A DNA stretch of 64,000 nucleotides from Neolentinus lepideus HHB14362 ss-1 (lineage: Eukaryota; Basidiomycota; Agaricomycetes; Gloeophyllales; Gloeophyllaceae): positions 315,064 through 379,063 of the forward strand of contig KV425574.1 of assembly GCA_001632425.1 (NCBI GenBank), in the 5' to 3' direction. Under the pieces are notes generated by a model, which did not search any database, was not told the DNA's origin, and was given only the letters and a program-made list of their open reading frames with translations. The position numbers and the translations under genes were made by a program. Positions 59,094 through 64,000 of this stretch are shown in pieces (within the stretch, counting starts at the first letter, position 1; each line of letters begins with the position of its first letter).

Positions 59094-60393
59094 TGCGCGA
59101 ACTGGGAAGTCAATTTTTTAGGGCAGGCCGGATCTCCTCCAGATCTTGCAATTTTGGCGGGCGACCTGGGTACATCGTTGCACGCAAGACCCGCTACCCA
59201 GGGTAGCGGGAATATCTTTCGTTCGTGCTGGCTACGCGTCGCTCGGTGGGTAAAGAATCTGTTAGGACACAGCCTGATGTTACCTCCGAGTTTATGGAAG
59301 GAATAGACTCTGATTTGGCCTCGAGCATCGCTAATATATTTGTGGAACCGTAAGTATCAGCTTGCAGCTTCCTTTGGCGACACCAGATCTATGGTACGCA
59401 TTTGAACTATGCGGTGATTTCCTGTCTCCTCCGCCTCCGATTCTCTCACCACTGTAGACATATCAATCGCATACCGCAGGGACTGGAAATGAGTGTCAGT
59501 AAATGCCATCGTCTAAGTAGCATGGCATCGACCATTAATGACCGAAATTTTTATTTCGCAGCAAATGACTACAAAGACAGAGTTTGCTGTGCTGCTGGTT
59601 TTCGTGAAGCTAACCCCTCTGTATTATTAGGCCATATTTTCGGTTATTCCGCGGAGACCGTGACGCCTGAGGTGACGAGCGGCAGCAAACTGGAATGGTC
59701 TGCGTGGCACGCGAAAAGGCGTTAATCTTGTCTCGCGTCTGGTACATCTGACTACTAGTACTACGACCCCCATGGAATAGCATCGGGCAAGCGCGTGGAT
59801 TGTCACTCTTCTCACGCATGCGACCGTGGCCTGGTGTCAGCTGTCCCATCTCTACCCTCACGCGTGCATTAATGGTTCATCAGCCTTCACAGTTCAAATT
59901 GAAGGCTATTAAAGTTTCAAAGGTGAGGTTGGTAGGCGTATCGACTGGTCGGATGGATGAACGGCATGGACTGAAATTGGTATTGTCATCACGGTCGCAA
60001 GTACTCCACGTTCTTCAGGAAACTCACAATACGGCAGAAACACGAGCAGCAGTGAGTCAAGATATCTCTGATATGTGCACCGTTTCATGGACCTACAATT
60101 CTCATTTTATATGCGCAACTGCTCTCATAGGATCTATTGTGTACAGTCATTTATCAGCTCGCAGCAATGTAAATCCTCCGAGTTGCTATCCCACCCATAA
60201 TCATCCGCCAACGGTGAGACAATGCCTCTGGTCGGTATGTAGTTTAATGCATGTTTGTAAGTATATTTGAAGCTAGTTGAACATATAAGAGGCACCTGCG
60301 TACTAACCTGAAACCTCAGGAAAATACAAACGACAGCTATCTCAACTCACTGTCATCATTGATTCTCTTTTATAATTCTTCACCATCCTCGCC
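59094..60393. other. No supported gene; 21-base palindrome
   Basis: CCCGCTACCC-A-GGGTAGCGGG at 59190-59210 is a perfect hairpin. ORFs are short and without motifs. Confidence 0.4.
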
Positions 60394-60780
60394 ATGAAGG
60401 CCCAACTCATGTTCATTTGCGCCACCCTGCGTGCCACCACCACCACGGACTTTTCGGTCTCCTCCATTCCTGTTCCCTCCCACTCACCTCCAATTTCTTA
60501 TTCCTTATTACCAGCCGAGCCACCACAATGTATAGCTCCTTAGAGACAAACTCACGACCACCATCTCCACGCAGGCCACGCCGAGTTCCTCCGAAATCAC
60601 CGTCCCTGGTAACCACCACCGCGTCCTCCGTACTACCTCTATCACGGTCAGTGAGGTAACCACCGTGCCGGGTGCCAGTGGCAGCGTCCGGTACGAAAAG
60701 AACATCAGCCGGCGCGGTGGACTTGGACAGCGGTGCCCATACTTTCACGTTGGGTGCTGCGGGGTGTTGCGGTGGTGGGC
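60394..60780 (+). pseudogene. Decayed Ser/Thr-rich surface-protein gene
   Basis: Begins MKAQLMFICATL, a signal-peptide-like start, then Thr-rich text. Further on, in shifting frames, TTTISTQATPSSSEITVPG and TSITVSEVTTVPGASGSVR resemble GPI-type mucin-like wall proteins such as the one at 49470. Stops and frame changes break it. A very different exon pattern could rescue parts, so decay is likely but not proved. Confidence 0.4.
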
Positions 60781-61087
60781 GTTGATTGGCGGCCTGGAAA
60801 AAGTAAGAGGAGAGGCAGGGAGGAAGAGCAGCAGCAGACTCTGGTTTCCATGCGCATATACCACACCCCCGTCCACGCCATGTAGGCTTCTACTTGCAAA
60901 TATTGCCGGAGTTCTCAACGTTGGTACTTGCGAGATTAACACTGGAGCGCAAAAAAGACACCACCCAAGTAAGACAGACTTGGGAATCTCGGACACAGAC
61001 GACGTTCTCGGCACCAACGAACGGAAGTAACTCACAACGCATCCGACGACCACATTTATTGTTTATCACCATAAAAAAACCCCTCCT
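60781..61087. other. 3' flank of TAH18
   Basis: No gene. Carries GAGAGGCAGGGAGGAAGAGCA, purine-rich. Confidence 0.35.
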
Positions 61088-63953
61088 CAACTCCAACACT
61101 CCTCAATGATCCTCCCCTCCCTCTCCGCCCTCTCGACCCACTCCCTCGCCTCCTCTTCGCCGAATCCGCCTTGAGAGGCGACAATGCCCCGGAGCGCAGC
61201 GCGCACGGCTGCGGGCATCTTATTCGAGGACCTGCTGCGTCTCAGAGACCGAACGAAAAGGAAAGGAAAGGGAAAGGAAGGGAAGGAGGAAGAAAAAGAA
61301 CACCCACCCAGATATAAACACCACCCCGCCCCTCCTCAGCGCATCCCACACCTGCGGGCCGTCCTGCGCGATAAGGTCCTGGACGTACGTCTTACCCGAC
61401 TTTGGTGGTGCCCCGTCTGCCTCACCGGACTGCACCACACCTACCCTCGTCGCCTCCCCATCTCGCGACGCAGCCAGCCGGTACCGCAACCGCCCCTCCC
61501 GCTCATACTCGCGCCACTCCTCCGCATAATGCTGGTCCTTCGCGGCCGAGCGGCAGCCAAAGTACAGCGTCGTCTCTGCAGAACGGAAGAGAAGAGATAC
61601 CGGACAGGTAGAGCGACCACCACGCAATGCCCAAAACCCCCGTACAATACCGAAACCAAAAAAAGCGAGGCCCCCCCAAAAAACCAAATCAGCAATCAGC
61701 AATCAGCACCACATCCCAAACCCAAACCTAGTCAACCCACTCACCGCCTTCTCCCGCTCCCGCCCGCTCCTCCACGACAGCACGCATCGACGCGACGCCC
61801 GTCCCAGGCCCGACGAGCACGAGCGGCGTCGCGGGCGGCGGGAGGGCGCGTCGCGGGGGATGTATGCCGGCGAGGATGCGCGTGCCTGGGGTGGGGTGGT
61901 GTTAGGGGATGGGAGGATGGGAGGTGTCGGGGTTGGTGGGTAGCGGGATTAGAGTGTCGGGGTTGCAGGTGTCGTAGTCATGGTCGAGTAAGCAAGCAGA
62001 AAACCCAAATCAGCCGACCCACCCCACAAAAACTACAAGCACACGCACCCGCCTCCATCCCTGCGAGCCACGCGGTCGCGACGCCCCTCCTCGGCGCGCG
62101 AATGAGGCGCGTGCGGTACTTGACGATGGCGACGCAGAGGTGGAGCTGGCGGGGGTGGGTCTAAGGAGGGGTTAGTGGGTGCGGGAAGGGAGGGGGGGAA
62201 GAAAGGGGGGGTTGAAGAATAGGACAGGAATGGCGCCAAAGAACCGAGCGCCAAAGAGGAAAAAAGACAGAAATTAACAGGGAAGAACAAACGGGAGGCA
62301 GGAAGAACACACGCACCCTCGCACTCCCCGCGATGCTAAACTCGCGCTCGCGCATGCCGGGGACGAGGTCGAACGCGTACGCGGGGGGGATCTTTCCGCG
62401 CTGTGATCTGGGGGGAGGAGGGAGGAGAGGAGAGGATGAGAGGGTGTTAACGGGGGGAGAGTGAGAGGGGGAAGGGTGAGAGTGGGGAAGGGTGAGAGTG
62501 GGGAAGTGTATGCGTGAAGAGAGCGGGTCAGCGTGCGCGTGAGGAAAGGGGGTCGGTGTATGCGTGAGAGGGGAGAAAAAGGGAGATAGCCGGTGCAAGA
62601 GCCAGTAGCACACGTACGGAAGCAGCACACGCAAAAATAAAAATAAAAATAAAACTTCCAGTCAGCAGCCACATCCACGGGCGGCCTGACACGGGCGTAC
62701 CGACCTAAACTCGGCCACGCACTCGAGCGCCGTGCGGCGCGGGCGTGTCGTATAGGCCGCAAGGTCATCCTGGGGGGCAGGGGCATCAGTGCCGGTGAGA
62801 ATACAGGTAGAGACAAACCACACTCACGCCCCCCTCTTCACCCAGCCACTCCTCGACCTTTTCCCGCTCGTCGCCCTCCAGCCAGTGCACGAGCGTCTCC
62901 CAGAACGCGCGGCGCGGGACGGCTTGGATGGAGAGGTGGTGCGCGAGGAGGTGGCGGAGGGAGGTGGGTTCAGTCGGCGGGGGGAGGAAGGGCGGGAGAG
63001 TCTGGTCTGCGAATTCGTTTCAGGTGAGAGGGTGGGAGAGAGGGAAAGAGAGGGGGGACGCACCGCCTAGATTGGGACACACGAACACCGGGTCGTCGGC
63101 GCGCTCCGTCCACCCGAGGGCGTCGAGGAAGGCGGCCACGGCGTCGGGCGGGTTGACGGGGAGGAGCGAGGCGGTGGCGCCGGGGTCGAACCTGCGGGGG
63201 TCAGCTATAGTCAGCGGCAGGGGTCAGCACGCACTGCACGTCCTCGTCAAAGTCGAACTCGAAGTGGCGCACGTCCTGCCACCAGTCTGGTGCGGTGATG
63301 CGCCTGTTGACGCGGAGGGTGGCCCAGTGGTAGCGCGGGTCGGCGAGGCGGGGGTCGGCGGGGACGGGTACGGATGGGGGCGCAGGGACGAGCGTGACTC
63401 TCGGTGGAGGTCGGTCGTTGCCAGATGTCGGCTGGACTGGAAAGTGCTCTGCCAGAACGTTTGTGAGCGCGTCGAGCCACGGCAGCAGCGCGCCGTCGAC
63501 GCTGCACCAGTCAGCGCTATTGCTATTCGCCAGACACGGCACTCACCCGAGCGGATGCTGGTCGTCGCCCTCGCCCCTCTGCACGAGGGCGCGTCCGCCC
63601 AGGGCCTCTAGGCGGCGGTCGAGCAGCTTGGCGGGCCAGCAGAACTTTTCGTAGGCGCTGTCGCCGAGGCCAAAGACGGCAAAGTCGAGGTCGTCGAAGA
63701 GGTCGGGTGGGAGGTCCGAGCGGAGGAGCGTCGACCAGAGTGCCTCTGCTGAACGCGGAAAGGCGCCAGAGCCCGAGGTCGAGAGGAGGAAGAGGCAGAG
63801 TTGTTCGTGGACGAGGTCGGCGAGGGGATAGGCATCGACGCTGACAACGCGCGCTCTGCAACGTAGGCGGCGGACGTGGCGGGCGGCCCTGTCTGCGGCG
63901 TCCTGGGCAGTGCCCGTCTCTGTGGCGTACAGGACGAGGACGTCGTGGTCCAT
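61088..63953 (-). CDS. TAH18: NADPH-dependent diflavin oxidoreductase
   Basis: Starts MDHDVLVLYATETGTAQDAA (ATG 63953) and ends RIIEECWS. The first exon (63547-63953) is a flavodoxin domain: ATETGTAQ, LLSTSGSGAFP, FAVFGLGDSAYEKFC. Later exons show PRVTLVPAP and YHWATLRVNRRITAP, PRRAFWETLVHWLEG, the FAD part IPPAYAFDLVPGMREREFSI with AGS, the NADPH loop VLVGPGTGVASMRAVVEERA, LYFGCRSAAKDQHYAEEW and VQDLIAQDGPQVWDALRRGG. Tah18 passes electrons from NADPH to Dre2 for cytosolic iron-sulfur cluster assembly. It has many short GC-rich introns, several of them purine-rich tracts. All three cofactor domains are present; I did not join every exon. A broken partial copy lies at 54226-54870. Confidence 0.88.
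62400..62600. repeat. Polypurine low-complexity tract in TAH18 introns
   Basis: The plus strand is almost all G and A, with GGGTGAGAGTGGGGAA twice in tandem near 62475-62507 and GAGGAGGGAGGAGAGGAGAG before it. A similar tract (GAAAGGAAAGGGAAAGGAAG) lies at about 61256-61290. Long mirror-like purine runs of this sort can form triplex DNA. Confidence 0.6.
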
Positions 63954-64000
63954 TCGAATCCATTTCTTATCTGACAACCTTCAAAAGTATCTACGCTGTA

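Noticed and set aside
61184..62164. 326-codon plus-strand ORF
   Set aside because: Antisense to TAH18 exons that carry NADPH-binding motifs; open only because of GC-rich sequence; Pro/Arg-rich composition.

Overview
The window is nuclear DNA of a filamentous basidiomycete, most likely an Agaricomycete. Genes are dense and cut by many short introns of about 50-80 bases. There are fungal housekeeping genes (RPO41, HEM4, ADE13, DIM1, PMI40, LCL3, TAH18, TMA64), a Tnp2/CACTA-type transposase of the kind common in mushroom genomes, and a GPI-type serine/threonine-rich surface protein. Exon joins were worked out by hand from GT(GC)-AG sites and reading phase. Wherever I give a residue count, the exon lengths sum to a whole number of codons.

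Layout. 1-4905: a transposon-like module in which a companion gene (+) and an intact Tnp2-like transposase (-) end tail to tail. 5496-8007: a multi-pass membrane protein, the decayed remnant of a second copy, and a doubtful small gene. 8432-16829: a run of mitochondrial and haem genes: RPO41, ATP14, INH1, CTP1 and HEM4. ATP14/INH1 and CTP1/HEM4 are head-to-head pairs sharing short promoters. 16996-19307: an AIM3/BBC1-type actin-patch protein with unresolved 5' exons. 19337-38240: two paraoxonase-like genes and two integrase-zinc-finger genes arranged as mirror images around a gene-poor stretch that holds small inverted-repeat elements; KIN4 and ADE13 lie inside this arrangement. 38409-43967: a tandem duplication of TMA64 (eIF2D) that also copied the first codons of the neighbouring DIM1. 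43935-50179: DIM1, PMI40, LCL3 and the surface protein.

50180-61087 is repeat-rich and gene-poor. It holds a hypothetical gene with a 965-base terminal-inverted-repeat element at its start, an assembly gap (52826-53030), a possible chimera of an unknown ORF with a broken piece of TAH18, an LRR/F-box-like gene, another TIR-like element and a decayed surface-protein gene. 61088-63953 holds the TAH18 gene from which the broken piece derives.

The most notable signals are structural: a datable tandem duplication with a captured DIM1 start, mirror-image paralogue pairs, a chimeric duplicate of TAH18, several unlabelled inverted-repeat elements, and a head-to-head pair joining an ATP synthase subunit with the ATPase inhibitor. 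I saw no tRNA, rRNA or CRISPR.
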